From Enterobacteriaceae bacterium RIT691 (GTDB lineage: Bacteria; Pseudomonadota; Gammaproteobacteria; Enterobacterales; Enterobacteriaceae), in NCBI GenBank assembly GCA_009668205.1, contig WJYM01000010.1, positions 1 through 64,000 of the forward strand: a stretch of 64,000 nucleotides of DNA. The letters run 5' to 3'. The notes under the pieces were generated by a model that saw nothing but the letters and a program-made list of their open reading frames with translations, ran no database searches and had not been told where the DNA came from. The translations under genes were made by a program, and so were the position numbers. Positions 1 through 8,814 of this stretch are shown one piece after another (the first letter of the stretch is position 1; each line of letters opens with the position of its first letter).

Positions 1-54
1 TTTATCTGCGGGCACACTAGGATAGAGACACATTTCCGTCTGAAGGAGTTCGTC

Positions 55-660
55 ATGAAATTGTTCTACAAGCCAGGGGCCTGTTCGCTAGCCTCGCACA
101 TTACTCTGCGTGAAAGCGGAATGGACTTTTCACTGGTTGGCGTTGATCTGGCGAAAAAGCTGCTGGAAAACGGTGAAGATTTTTGGCAGGTCAACCCGAA
201 AGGTCAGGTGCCTGCCCTGTTGCTCGATGACAATACCCTGCTCACCGAAGGCGTGGCCATCATGCAGTACATTGCCGACACCAAAGCTGACCGCCAGCTT
301 CTGGCACCAACCGGCAGCATTACGCGCTACAAGACCCTGGAATGGCTGAATTACATCGCCACAGAGCTGCACAAAGGCTTTACCCCGCTGTTCCGTCCAG
401 ACACCCCTGAAGATTTCAAACCTACCGTTCGCGCGCTGCTTGAGAAGAAACTCAGCTATGTGGATTCCGTGCTGAAAGAGAGCGAGTGGATCAGCGGCAA
501 TCGCTTTACTATCGCTGACGCGTATCTGTTTACCGTGCTGCGTTGGGCACGTGCGGTGAAACTTGAGATGAGTGGACTGAAGAACATTGATGCCTATATG
601 GCTCGTGTTGCTGCACGTCCTGGCGTTGCAGCGGCCATGGCGGCGGAAGGCATTAGCTAA
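55..660 (+). CDS. gstA: Glutathione S-transferase GstA
   Basis: Cytosolic beta-class glutathione transferase that conjugates glutathione to electrophiles. The 201-residue protein has the usual length. An N-terminal thioredoxin-like half (about 1-80) carries Cys10, and the helical C-terminal half carries His106; these are the two residues tied to catalysis in the E. coli enzyme. The ATG follows an AAGGAG ribosome site about 8 bases upstream. A strong hairpin terminator follows. In E. coli the next gene on the opposite strand is pdxY, but here it is missing and two REP elements separate gstA from tyrS. Confidence 0.96.
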   Translation: MKLFYKPGACSLASHITLRESGMDFSLVGVDLAKKLLENGEDFWQVNPKGQVPALLLDDNTLLTEGVAIMQYIADTKADRQLLAPTGSITRYKTLEWLNYIATELHKGFTPLFRPDTPEDFKPTVRALLEKKLSYVDSVLKESEWISGNRFTIADAYLFTVLRWARAVKLEMSGLKNIDAYMARVAARPGVAAAMAAEGIS

Positions 661-680
661 TCGCTTCCTACCGTCGTAAA

Positions 681-706
681 AAAGGCCGCTAATGCGGCCT
701 TTTGTT
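681..706 (+). terminator. Rho-independent terminator after gstA
   Basis: Nine-base stem (AAAGGCCGC / GCGGCCTTT) with TAAT loop followed by a short T run. The flanking A run means it could also act on the opposite strand. Confidence 0.85.
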
Positions 707-718
707 TGCCCGGATAAA

Positions 719-751
719 TGCCTGGCGGCACTACGATTGCACAGGCCTACA
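719..751. repeat. REP element, first of an inverted pair
   Basis: Imperfect palindrome starting TGCCTGGCGG and ending CAGGCCTACA, the shape of enterobacterial REP (PU) sequences. With the copy at 780-810 in the opposite orientation it forms a BIME-like unit between convergent gstA and tyrS. Identification rests on resemblance to known REP ends. Confidence 0.7.
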
Positions 752-779
752 AATACGTAGACACCGATAAACGAGGCTG

Positions 780-810
780 TGTAGGCCCGGTAAGCTTGCG
801 CCACCGGGCA
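780..810. repeat. REP element, second of an inverted pair
   Basis: TGTAGGCCCGGT followed by the complementary arm CACCGGGC gives a stable stem-loop typical of REP elements in Enterobacter-like genomes. It lies just 3' of tyrS and may serve as its 3' mRNA barrier, since no separate tyrS terminator is visible. Confidence 0.75.
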
Positions 811-822
811 TCTGGCTGAGAA

Positions 823-2097
823 TTACTTCCAGCACACCAGGCAGTAGTTCTTTTTACCGCGACGCAGCAGCGTGTAGCGACCAAACAGACGGTCGGAATC
901 AACAAAGGTGTATTCCGGGTCAATCTGCTTCTCACCGTTGATGGTGACCGCATTCGAGGCGATGGTCTTACGTGCCTGCCCGCGGGACGGCTGCAGTTCA
1001 GAATCCACCAGCGCCTGCATCAGATCGGCGCCTTTCTCCATTTCAACCATCGGTACGCCATCCTGCGCCAGCTGCGCGAAATCGTCTTCGCTCAGTGAGC
1101 TCAGCGTGCCGTTGAACAGGCTTTCGGTGATGCGTTTTGCCGCTTCCAGGCCAGCTTCGCCGTGAACCAGACGGGTCACCAGCTCTGCCAGAACGTACTG
1201 GGCGCGTGGTGCTTTACCACTGTTCTTGTCTTCTTCTTCCAGCGCATTGATTTCAGCAATGTCCATGAAGGTGAAGAACTTCAGGAAACGATACACATCG
1301 GCATCTGCCGTGTTAATCCAGAACTGGTAGAACTTGTACGGGCTGGTTTTCTTCGGATCCAGCCATACCGCGCCACCTTCGGTTTTACCGAATTTCGTAC
1401 CGTCAGCTTTCGTGATCAGTGGAACGGTCAGACCGAAGACCTGATTCTGGTGCAGGCGGCGGGTCAGATCGATACCCGAGGTGATGTTACCCCACTGGTC
1501 GGAACCGCCAATCTGCAGCGCGACGCCGTGCAGATTGTTCAGACAGGCAAAGTCATAACCCTGCAGCAGGTTGTAGGAGAACTCGGTAAAGGAGATGCCT
1601 TGATCGTCACGATTCAGTCGCTGCTTCACCGCTTCCTTGTTGATCATCTGGTTAACAGAGAAGTGTTTACCGATGTCGCGCAGGAAGGTCAGCACGTTCA
1701 TGCCGCCAAACCAGTCGTAGTTGTTCGCGGCAATCGCACTGTTGTAACCGCAGTCGAAATCGAGGAACGGCGCCACCTGTTTACGGATTTTATCCACCCA
1801 CTCCTGAACGGTGTCTTCGGTGTTCAGCTTACGCTCGGCCGCTTTAAAGCTTGGATCGCCGATCAAACCGGTTGCGCCACCCACCAGAGCAACTGGCTTA
1901 TGGCCCGCTTCCTGGAAGCGTTTCAGGCATAACAGGGGAACGAGATGCCCCAAATGCAAGCTGTCAGCGGTCGGATCGAAGCCGCAATAGAGCGCGATCG
2001 GGCCCTGCGCCAGTCGCTCTGCTAACGCTTCCTCGTCCGTCACCTGAGCCACGAGGCCCCGCTCTTGCAATTGTTTAATCAGGTTACTGCTCGCCAT
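823..2097 (-). CDS. tyrS: Tyrosyl-tRNA synthetase
   Basis: Class I aminoacyl-tRNA synthetase that charges tRNA-Tyr with tyrosine in the cytoplasm. The HIGH-type motif HLGH is at residues 48-51 and the KMSKS-type loop reads KFGKT near residue 235. A C-terminal S4-like RNA-binding domain ends in CLVCWK. The start giving MASSNLIK (424 residues) is chosen because it matches the E. coli N-terminus as I recall it. An in-frame ATG four codons upstream overlaps the GGAG ribosome site and is unlikely to be used. It follows pdxH at 126 bases on the same strand. Confidence 0.97.
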   Translation of the reverse strand: MASSNLIKQLQERGLVAQVTDEEALAERLAQGPIALYCGFDPTADSLHLGHLVPLLCLKRFQEAGHKPVALVGGATGLIGDPSFKAAERKLNTEDTVQEWVDKIRKQVAPFLDFDCGYNSAIAANNYDWFGGMNVLTFLRDIGKHFSVNQMINKEAVKQRLNRDDQGISFTEFSYNLLQGYDFACLNNLHGVALQIGGSDQWGNITSGIDLTRRLHQNQVFGLTVPLITKADGTKFGKTEGGAVWLDPKKTSPYKFYQFWINTADADVYRFLKFFTFMDIAEINALEEEDKNSGKAPRAQYVLAELVTRLVHGEAGLEAAKRITESLFNGTLSSLSEDDFAQLAQDGVPMVEMEKGADLMQALVDSELQPSRGQARKTIASNAVTINGEKQIDPEYTFVDSDRLFGRYTLLRRGKKNYCLVCWK

Positions 2098-2223
2098 CAA
2101 AGTCTCCATCTATAAAACAGGTTGCACCTTAGTCGGTACACGACGTTTCGCCAGATGCGAAAGGTTCATAGAATAAAACGCCAGCCCGTGTTGTGCCAGC
2201 GCTTAAAACAACAAAATAGGTGA

Positions 2224-2880
2224 TTACGGCGCCAGTCGATCGATTTTCCAGGCGTCGTTCTCACGCTGGTATAAAAAACGATCGTGCAGACGATGTTCAC
2301 CGCCCTGCCAGAACTCCATCGACTCAATGCTTACACGAAAACCACCCCAGAAACTCGGCAGCGGAACTTCGCCCTGCTGGAACTTCTGTTTCAGTTCGAG
2401 GAACTTACTTTCAAGAATGCCACGCGCAGAAATTCGGCTGGACTGTTTTGAGACCCAGGCACCAATTTGACTATCACGAGGACGGCTGTGGAAGTATTTG
2501 AGAACTTCAAGGGTGGAGAGTCGCTCTGCTTTGCCGGTCACCATCACCTGACGTTCTAGGTTATGCCAGGGGAACAACAGGCTGATGCGGGGATTGTGTT
2601 CAAGCTGCTGCGCTTTCCGGCTGCCCAGATTGGTATAAAACACCAGGCCTTTGTCGTCATAGTGTTTCAGCAAAACAATACGTTGGTACGGTTGTCCGTT
2701 TTCATCAACCGTAGCGACCACCATGGCGGTCGGGTCGGCCAGTCGGGCCTCACAGGCCTGCCCTAACCAACGTTCAAAAAGCGCCAGGGGTTCGGCGGGA
2801 AGATCGTGACGGCGCAGGCCGCCACGGGTGTATTCACGGCGCAGGTGCGCAATTTGCTGCAGGTCATCGTTATCGGACAT
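2224..2880 (-). CDS. pdxH: Pyridoxamine 5'-phosphate oxidase
   Basis: FMN-dependent oxidase that converts pyridoxine or pyridoxamine 5'-phosphate to pyridoxal 5'-phosphate, the last step of vitamin B6 synthesis and salvage. The 218-residue length is that of the family. The central split-barrel (about 50-150) contains the FMN-binding stretch [12 protein letters not shown], and the C-terminus [12 protein letters not shown] is the conserved PdxH signature. It lies 58 bases after mliC and upstream of tyrS, as in E. coli. With pdxY missing from the neighbourhood, this is the only visible B6 gene here. Confidence 0.97.
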   Translation of the reverse strand: MSDNDDLQQIAHLRREYTRGGLRRHDLPAEPLALFERWLGQACEARLADPTAMVVATVDENGQPYQRIVLLKHYDDKGLVFYTNLGSRKAQQLEHNPRISLLFPWHNLERQVMVTGKAERLSTLEVLKYFHSRPRDSQIGAWVSKQSSRISARGILESKFLELKQKFQQGEVPLPSFWGGFRVSIESMEFWQGGEHRLHDRFLYQRENDAWKIDRLAP

Positions 2881-2938
2881 GGCGTCAGTATCATTTAACT
2901 TTGGGTGGCGCTTATTGTGCGCCGCCCACCGTAAAATC

Positions 2939-3265
2939 TCAACGCTGCTTCGGATTTTGTAACTGACAGTTATTCAGGACGATACGATCGCGTTTATAGA
3001 CGGTTGCACTGTCCCCTTTCGACCAGAACACGTAAATCCCGTCGGTATAGCGAGTACCAGAGGCAGAAATTCCCTGCTGGAGTACCCGCTGTTGGTTATC
3101 GTAAATGAAATCAACCTGTTGACGGGTATTGTTAAGGTGAACGGTTAACGGTTTTTCATCACACTGATAGTTCAGCGTATCGGTGTTCATCTGCTCGACA
3201 AACTGATTGTAATAGCTGCAACCAGAGAGCATGAGGGGTACAAATGCGAGGAGGATTTTTTTCAT
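2939..3265 (-). CDS. mliC: Lysozyme inhibitor MliC (membrane-bound lipoprotein)
   Basis: Small lipoprotein that inhibits C-type lysozyme. The signal sequence ends in the lipobox LMLSGC with lipidation at Cys16. The 108-residue protein then has the compact MliC/YdhA beta-barrel, with conserved stretches [17 protein letters not shown] and [16 protein letters not shown]. Two further cysteines (CDEK and NNCQ) can form the disulphide of the fold. It lies between anmK and pdxH on the same strand, as in E. coli. Confidence 0.93.
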   Translation of the reverse strand: MKKILLAFVPLMLSGCSYYNQFVEQMNTDTLNYQCDEKPLTVHLNNTRQQVDFIYDNQQRVLQQGISASGTRYTDGIYVFWSKGDSATVYKRDRIVLNNCQLQNPKQR

Positions 3266-3293
3266 TGGCTTGCCTTAAGACTGTCCCGGTCCA

Positions 3294-3311
3294 GGAGGGC
3301 AAATGCCCTCC
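3294..3311. other. Stem-loop between anmK and mliC
   Basis: Perfect seven-base inverted repeat GGAGGGC / GCCCTCC with an AAAT loop. No T run follows on either strand, so it is more likely an mRNA processing or stability hairpin in the anmK-mliC transcript than a terminator. Confidence 0.5.
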
Positions 3312-3357
3312 CATTAATGCCTTTATTGTATCGGCTAAAGAGGAATCTCTCAGTCAG

Positions 3358-4482
3358 TTAACTCTGATTATGGGAAGGGTTGGCGGGATAAATCGCCCCC
3401 AGCACGGTGGATTCACGAGCGCCGGTCACGGACGGCAAATTCCCCGGTAACCCGGCAAGCGTCCGCCATGCAAGCCAGGCGAAGGCCAGCCCTTCCATGT
3501 CGTCACCGCTGACGCCGTTTTCATCCGTGGTTGAGACTTCGGTCCCCGGCAACAGTCCGCTCAGGCGCGTCATCAACAGCGGATTGCGACTCCCGCCGCC
3601 ACACACCAGCAGACGCTCACAGCCGCCGCTCAGCAACACCTGCTCGCTGATGGTAACCGCCGTGAGTTCGGTCAGAGTGGTCATCACATCCTGAGCGGCA
3701 AGGCCCGGGAAGTTTGCCAGGTGGCGTTCCAGCCAACCGTAGTTAAAGTATTCACGTCCGGTGCTTTTCGGTGCCGGTAACGCAAACCAGGGGTCGCTCA
3801 GCAGGGTTTGCAATAGCGGCAGGATCACTTTACCCGAGCAGGCCCACTCCGCGTTTTTATCGTAGGGCTTCCCACGCTGACGCCAGATCCAGGCATCCAT
3901 CAGCATGTTGCCAGGCCCGGTATCGTGCCCTTTCACCGGAAGGTCCGGATACAGCATCGACAGGTTCGCAATGCCGCCGATGTTAAGCACAATTCTGCGT
4001 TCATCAGGAACGGCGAGCAGCGCCTGATGAAATGCGGGGACAAGCGGTGCCCCTTGCCCACCCAGCGCCATATCACGACGGCGGAAGTCTCCCACCACGG
4101 TGATTCCGGTGCGTGCGGCAATAATGTTGTTATCACCGATTTGCAGCGTATGTGGCGCATCGCTGTCGGGTTCATGCCAGACGGTTTGTCCGTGACACCC
4201 GATGGCCACGATATCTTTCGCGGTCAGGTTTTCCTGCGCCAGCAGTGCCAGCACAGCATCGGCAAACAGGTGGCCAAGACGATTGTCCAACTGACCGTAT
4301 TGCGACAGGGTCAGCGGTTGTCCCTGGCAAACGGCAAGGATAGCCTCTTTGAGGGCAATGGGCATCGGAAACGAGAGGCTGGCTTGCTGCGCCACCCGGG
4401 TCTCGTCCATAACGGCAAGAACCACATCCACGCCATCCAGACTGGTCCCTGACATAACGCCAATATAGCGACCTGATTTCAT
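3358..4482 (-). CDS. anmK: Anhydro-N-acetylmuramic acid kinase
   Basis: Kinase of peptidoglycan recycling that hydrolyses and phosphorylates 1,6-anhydroMurNAc to MurNAc-6-phosphate in the cytoplasm. The sugar-kinase fold is shown by the N-terminal phosphate loop [10 protein letters not shown] (about 10-19), GCHGQTVWH, the metal and substrate loop NIGGIANLS, and the C-terminal nucleotide loop [11 protein letters not shown]. The 374-residue length matches the family. It is divergent from slyB across about 270 bases. Confidence 0.96.
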   Translation of the reverse strand: MKSGRYIGVMSGTSLDGVDVVLAVMDETRVAQQASLSFPMPIALKEAILAVCQGQPLTLSQYGQLDNRLGHLFADAVLALLAQENLTAKDIVAIGCHGQTVWHEPDSDAPHTLQIGDNNIIAARTGITVVGDFRRRDMALGGQGAPLVPAFHQALLAVPDERRIVLNIGGIANLSMLYPDLPVKGHDTGPGNMLMDAWIWRQRGKPYDKNAEWACSGKVILPLLQTLLSDPWFALPAPKSTGREYFNYGWLERHLANFPGLAAQDVMTTLTELTAVTISEQVLLSGGCERLLVCGGGSRNPLLMTRLSGLLPGTEVSTTDENGVSGDDMEGLAFAWLAWRTLAGLPGNLPSVTGARESTVLGAIYPANPSHNQS

Positions 4483-4615
4483 ACGCCTTCCTTAGTGGTG
4501 ACCAAAAGCCACACTGAATCATAAAGTCTTTATTAATACCATGGCCCGCTCATACTATTTAACAATCGGACAGAAAAAGTGCGACCGAACGCTTCTCTCT
4601 AAATCCCTGTGCTGC

Positions 4616-4650
4616 CGTTTAGGGTTGGTTAAGGGCTGAGCGATTAGAAT
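4616..4650 (+). promoter_or_regulatory. PhoP-type box and -10 of a slyB promoter
   Basis: Direct hexamers CGTTTA and GGTTAA are separated by five bases (4616-4632), matching the (T/G)GTTTA-N5-(T/G)GTTTA PhoP box at 10 of 12 positions. A -10 hexamer TAGAAT follows 12 bases later (4645-4650), the spacing typical of PhoP-activated promoters. slyB is a known PhoP target in E. coli and Salmonella. Binding here is inferred. Confidence 0.62.
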
Positions 4651-4698
4651 TTTTGCCCTAACCGCGCAGAAGGTATGACCTCCGTTGAATAAATGCCA

Positions 4699-4704
4699 TA
4701 TAAT
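4699..4704 (+). promoter_or_regulatory. Second -10 hexamer upstream of slyB
   Basis: Consensus TATAAT 52 bases before the slyB start, with no good -35 at normal spacing. Probably the proximal PhoP-independent promoter. Confidence 0.45.
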
Positions 4705-4756
4705 GCGGGGTAAGGATGCTCTCAAGAGCGTTTCTCGATGAACAGGAGATTCATAA

Positions 4757-5224
4757 ATGATGTTACGTGTATTGGCCGTTTCAATGATTGGTTTATCGCT
4801 TGCCGGTTGTGTCAACAACAGCGGCCTGTCCGGAGACGTTTACTCCGCATCCGAAGCCAAGCAGGTTCAAAATGTAAACTACGGGACCATTGTCCACGTA
4901 CGCCCGGTGCAAATTCAGGGTGGGGATGACAGTAACGTCGTCGGCGCTATCGGCGGTGCGGTATTAGGCGGCTTCCTGGGCAATACCATTGGCGGCGGTA
5001 CCGGTCGTTCACTGGCCACTGCGGCAGGTGCTGTCGCCGGTGGCGTTGCGGGCCAGGGTGTTCAGGGCGCAATGAACAAAACCCAGGGTGTCGAACTGGA
5101 AATCCGTAAAGATGATGGCAACACCATCATGGTGGTGCAGAAACAGGGTGATACCCAGTTTGCTGCGGGTCAGCGCGTCGTGATGGCCAGCAACGGCAGC
5201 CAGGTCACCGTGTCCCCTCGCTAA
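4757..5224 (+). CDS. slyB: Outer membrane lipoprotein SlyB
   Basis: Lipoprotein of the outer membrane linked to envelope integrity and PhoPQ feedback. The lipobox LSLAGC places lipidated Cys18. A glycine-zipper segment follows (about 55-95) with repeated GGAVLGGFLG and GAVAGGVAG motifs, and then a C-terminal beta domain. The 155-residue length matches the family. A GAGAUU-type ribosome site precedes the ATG. E. coli has slyA directly next to it, but here a diguanylate cyclase gene intervenes. Confidence 0.95.
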   Translation: MMLRVLAVSMIGLSLAGCVNNSGLSGDVYSASEAKQVQNVNYGTIVHVRPVQIQGGDDSNVVGAIGGAVLGGFLGNTIGGGTGRSLATAAGAVAGGVAGQGVQGAMNKTQGVELEIRKDDGNTIMVVQKQGDTQFAAGQRVVMASNGSQVTVSPR

Positions 5225-5465
5225 AATTACCCGGTGTGTGGTCTTTGATGACCACACACTTTCTTCGCTTTCGCCGCACGCTCTCCTTTTCTTCACGTTT
5301 ATTTCGATATATTTACACACCTTCAATAAACACTACGCATTGACGATTTGTTATTTGCGCACGCGCAACTTTTACAAATAAGTCCAGAATTACACTAACG
5401 CAGTCCAGGCCAAATGCCTGCCCTTTTGGTGCTGCTCTTTGCAATACCGCACTCAGGACTTTTTG

Positions 5466-6890
5466 ATGCACGCAAAAAAATCGTTCCCTTATAACCGCTT
5501 GTTCATTTTTTTCATCGTTTGTTTTTTGGTTATTGGCATCTTGTACGTTTTATCAAGCCAGATCATTCGTCATATGACTACCATGGCGCCAGCGCTTTTT
5601 CCGGTGATGACCATTTTCTTAATGGTGTTTCATATCCTGATCGCCAGCTTTATGGTGATGAAGTATCTCTGTGATAACCATCGTCTTTATTTAATGGCCA
5701 TTGCCTGTGCCTTTGGCGGCTCTGCCGTGCTGATGCTGGGGACGCTCAGCAGCTACTCAGACTGGCTGCTCTGCACGTCGATTAGCCGCGTTAACTATAA
5801 CGACGCGCTGATTTACTATTTCTTCCGCAACGTACTGATGTCAGTATTATTCATCACATCAATAGTTCTATACCACTATCGTCACAGCAAAATACATACA
5901 TTGCGCAATCACATTGTTATTCTTAGCTTAATTGCCGGCTTCACGCTGTTTATCCTGGTACTTTCCTGGCTTTACGCCAGCCATTACCCGGGTATGCATA
6001 TGCGGTTAATTGATAACATGACCAGAAAGGTCAGTGACCTGTGGCAGCAATATCTGGTCGTCGGATTGATGCTTTGCTGGTGCTTAACATTAGGCATCAT
6101 GTTAGCCATAACCAAATTGCGTAATATTTTCTGGTACAGCGGTTACTTTTTCTGTGCCTTTTATATCTTTACCCTTTTCCTGCTGTGGCCTGACGTTTTC
6201 ATCGACGGGTTTGGCTGGTATCAGTCCCGACTTTTCGAAACCAGCGCCACGCTGTTTCTGATTTTTGTTCTGCTTTGCGATGTGTTCACGTTGTACCGTG
6301 AGTCCAACACGAAATACCAAAACTCTTATCAGAATTCGATTCGCGACCCCATGACGCGTCTGTTCAATCGCAGCTACTTTTACGACACTCTGAAACAGCA
6401 GATGACCAAAGTCTCTCCTGCCACACCCGTGTCGGTCGTGGTTTGCGACCTTGACCACTTCAAGCGAATTAACGATTCCTATGGTCATTTACAGGGCGAC
6501 AAAGTGATTCAGTTTGCCGCGAGAGTCCTCCAGGACGCGGTGCGCAATGAGGATATCGCTGCACGTATTGGCGGTGAGGAGTTTGCACTGATGCTAAGTG
6601 GCACCGATGCGGATACCGCTCTGGCCATTGCCGAGCGCATTCGCAAAACCCTGTCCAGCCACGATGAACATAACAGTGAGGGTCAACTGCCGGAGAGAGT
6701 CACCATCAGTATGGGCGTCTACACCGCATGCCAACCGGAGCTTTCTCCAGAGCTCTGGGTGCAGCGGGCCGATGAAGCGATGTATCAGGCGAAAGAGAGC
6801 GGGCGAAATCGCGTCGTCGCCTGGCACAAACCTGCTGAAGCACAGGTAAGCCCGGCGATCGTTCCCGGTGAAACCGTGGCTGCACCGTGA
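5466..6890 (+). CDS. Membrane-anchored diguanylate cyclase (GGEEF)
   Basis: Predicted to make cyclic di-GMP from two GTP at the inner membrane. The first 280 or so residues form about seven hydrophobic helices; the stretch NDALIYYFFRN recalls the E. coli DgcT (YcdT) sensor region. The GGDEF domain (about 305-455) has the metal-binding CDLDHFKRIND, an intact active site GGEEF at 369-373, and an inhibitory I-site RNED at 360-363 five residues upstream. A long Ala/Pro/Val-rich tail follows. The start at 5466 is preferred over an upstream TTG because AGGA lies nine bases before it. It is extra relative to the E. coli slyB-slyA arrangement. Confidence 0.88.
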   Translation: MHAKKSFPYNRLFIFFIVCFLVIGILYVLSSQIIRHMTTMAPALFPVMTIFLMVFHILIASFMVMKYLCDNHRLYLMAIACAFGGSAVLMLGTLSSYSDWLLCTSISRVNYNDALIYYFFRNVLMSVLFITSIVLYHYRHSKIHTLRNHIVILSLIAGFTLFILVLSWLYASHYPGMHMRLIDNMTRKVSDLWQQYLVVGLMLCWCLTLGIMLAITKLRNIFWYSGYFFCAFYIFTLFLLWPDVFIDGFGWYQSRLFETSATLFLIFVLLCDVFTLYRESNTKYQNSYQNSIRDPMTRLFNRSYFYDTLKQQMTKVSPATPVSVVVCDLDHFKRINDSYGHLQGDKVIQFAARVLQDAVRNEDIAARIGGEEFALMLSGTDADTALAIAERIRKTLSSHDEHNSEGQLPERVTISMGVYTACQPELSPELWVQRADEAMYQAKESGRNRVVAWHKPAEAQVSPAIVPGETVAAP

Positions 6891-7004
6891 AGATTGAGGA
6901 AGGTACTGTATTGATTTCCACGGAAAGCACACCGTCAAAGAAACCGTAGGGTGTGAGACCTGGATAAAAGTAAGGCCCTGAATTCAGGGCCTTATTTGAT
7001 GACA

Positions 7005-7445
7005 TCAGTCTTTGGCTTGCAGCTCGTTGATATTCTGCTCAAGTTTGCGAATTAACCCAAGCAGTAATGCCAGTTCTTCCTCGGAGATACCGGCAAGGAT
7101 TTCCCCCCGGGTTTTACGAATCACTGTTTCCATTTCATCAATGAGCGGCTCGGCTTTCTCCGTCAGTTTGATGCGCTTAGCTCGGCGATCGTTTGCACAG
7201 GTCTGACGCGAAATCAGTCCCTTCTCTTCCAGTTGATCGAGGGTGCGCACCAGTGACGGTTGCTCGATACCAATCGCTTTGGCCAGTTGAATTTGTGACT
7301 GTTCAGGCGGCAGCTGATGAATGTTATGCAGCGTAACCCAATGCGTCTGTGTCAATTCCAGCGGTTTCAGGCGATGGTCAATCAGAGCACGCCAAATTCG
7401 CACCAGTCGTGCCAGATCAGAACCCAGTGGCGATTCCAATTTCAT
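7005..7445 (-). CDS. slyA: MarR-family transcriptional regulator SlyA
   Basis: Dimeric winged-helix regulator that counteracts H-NS and senses small aromatic ligands. The DNA-binding part includes [20 protein letters not shown] and the wing [13 protein letters not shown]. At 146 residues it is two longer than E. coli SlyA at the C-terminus. It is divergent from ydhI across 180 AT-rich bases, which is the likely self-regulated region. It sits next to a PhoP-type slyB promoter, so both genes belong to the PhoP/SlyA envelope circuit known in Salmonella. Confidence 0.97.
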   Translation of the reverse strand: MKLESPLGSDLARLVRIWRALIDHRLKPLELTQTHWVTLHNIHQLPPEQSQIQLAKAIGIEQPSLVRTLDQLEEKGLISRQTCANDRRAKRIKLTEKAEPLIDEMETVIRKTRGEILAGISEEELALLLGLIRKLEQNINELQAKD

Positions 7446-7628
7446 CTCCTTATAATTAGCTTGCTAAGTTATTATACTGATTTTAGAATAGTGTGCAGCA
7501 TTTAATTCACCAAAACAAATGTATTGCCACGGCCACACGGACTGACACAATGATTTACACTTATACTGATTGTTGATTTTTTTGCTACTTTTAATCAGTA
7601 ACACCGTATTCGCAAAGGATTTTTGCTC

Positions 7629-7865
7629 TTGAATCTGACGTTTAACACCACCGGACTCCCCCTCCAGGACCTGATCGTCGGGGCGTCCATCTACTTCCCC
7701 CCACTGTTTAAAGCGGTGCTGTTAGGCTTTTTCATCTGGCTGATAGCCCACCGCCAGCTGCGTGACTGGATGTACGCAGGCGACGTCTGGCATCCATTAC
7801 TGATGGACCTGTCTTTGTTTGCGCTGGCCGTGTGCCTTTCTCTGATATTGATTGCCGGGTGGTAA
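7629..7865 (+). CDS. ydhI: DUF1656 inner-membrane protein YdhI, TTG start
   Basis: Small membrane protein with two hydrophobic helices, first gene of an efflux operon with an HlyD-type adaptor and a fusaric-acid-type exporter. Its exact role is unknown. The start is assigned to a TTG at 7629 because AAGGA lies nine bases upstream and the resulting [13 protein letters not shown] aligns residue for residue with the E. coli N-terminus as I recall it. No ATG fits. It ends 10 bases before ydhJ. Confidence 0.87.
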   Translation: MNLTFNTTGLPLQDLIVGASIYFPPLFKAVLLGFFIWLIAHRQLRDWMYAGDVWHPLLMDLSLFALAVCLSLILIAGW

Positions 7866-7875
7866 TAATAACGTC

Positions 7876-8811
7876 ATGAAAAAACTCAAATATTTTTCCA
7901 CTCTGCTGGTTGCAGCGGTGGCGCTGATTGCCGTGTGGCTGGTCTGGAACTACTACATGCAGTCACCCTGGACCCGCGACGGGAAAGTTCGCGCGGAACA
8001 GGTCAGCATTACGCCACAGGTATCAGGCAGTATCACCGAACTGAATATTCAAGATAACCAGCATGTTAAAGCGGGTGATGTGCTTTTTCGTCTGGACGAT
8101 ACCCCGTTCCACATCGCGGTGATGAACGCGGAAGCCCAGCAAGCAAAAGCCGAATCCGATAAGGCAAAAGCGCTTTCCGAGCTCAACAAAGTGCAGGCTG
8201 ATATGGAAAAAGCACGCCGTGAAGCCGACCGCCGCCGCAACCTGCCGAAGAATTTCATCTCTTCAGAAGATCTCGACACCGTCAACAGTGCTCTGCAAAC
8301 GGCGCAGGCCAGCGCCGCCGCCGCCAAGGCCAGCCTCGCAGCAGCCGGTGCCAGCGTGGAAGCCGCCAAGGCGGCCCTGGCCCACGCACAGTGGCAACTG
8401 ACGCAAACCGTGGTCAAAGCGCCGGTGGATGGCTGGGTGAACAACCTCTCCACCCGCACCGGCGATTATGCCTCCGTGGGGCGCCCCGTTTTTGCTCTGG
8501 TGGATAGCCAATCGTTTTACGTCGTCGGTTACTTTGAGGAGACCAAACTCCGCTACATCAAGCCTGGCGATAAAGCCTCGATCGTACTGTACAGTAACGG
8601 CAATACGTTACAGGGTCACGTATCCAGCATCGGGCGCGCCATTTCCGATCAGAGCGTTGGGGGTGAAGGCTCGCTGGTTCCGGACGTGAAACCGACGATT
8701 CCGTGGGTTCGCCTGGCGCAACGCGTCCCGGTACGCATTGAGTTCGATAAGCTTCCCGACGATGCGATTCTGGTTTCGGGGACCACCTGTACCGTGTCGA
8801 TTGGCGGCTAA
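7876..8811 (+). CDS. ydhJ: HlyD-family periplasmic adaptor YdhJ
   Basis: Membrane-fusion protein expected to link the YdhK inner-membrane exporter to an outer-membrane channel. It has an N-terminal membrane anchor (about 10-30), a biotinyl-lipoyl half motif with QVSGSITELNIQDNQ, and a long alpha-helical hairpin (about 85-180) very rich in Ala, Lys and Glu. The second lipoyl half is VKAPVDGWVNNL, followed by a beta-barrel. The ATG at 7876 (312 residues) is chosen because it begins the hydrophobic anchor; a further in-frame ATG upstream lies inside ydhI. It overlaps no neighbour and is three bases from ydhK. Confidence 0.93.
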   Translation: MKKLKYFSTLLVAAVALIAVWLVWNYYMQSPWTRDGKVRAEQVSITPQVSGSITELNIQDNQHVKAGDVLFRLDDTPFHIAVMNAEAQQAKAESDKAKALSELNKVQADMEKARREADRRRNLPKNFISSEDLDTVNSALQTAQASAAAAKASLAAAGASVEAAKAALAHAQWQLTQTVVKAPVDGWVNNLSTRTGDYASVGRPVFALVDSQSFYVVGYFEETKLRYIKPGDKASIVLYSNGNTLQGHVSSIGRAISDQSVGGEGSLVPDVKPTIPWVRLAQRVPVRIEFDKLPDDAILVSGTTCTVSIGG

Positions 8812-8814
8812 TCC

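Noticed and set aside
1162..1932. 256-codon open frame on the plus strand over tyrS
   Set aside because: Shadow of tyrS; the tyrS protein is conserved throughout this stretch.
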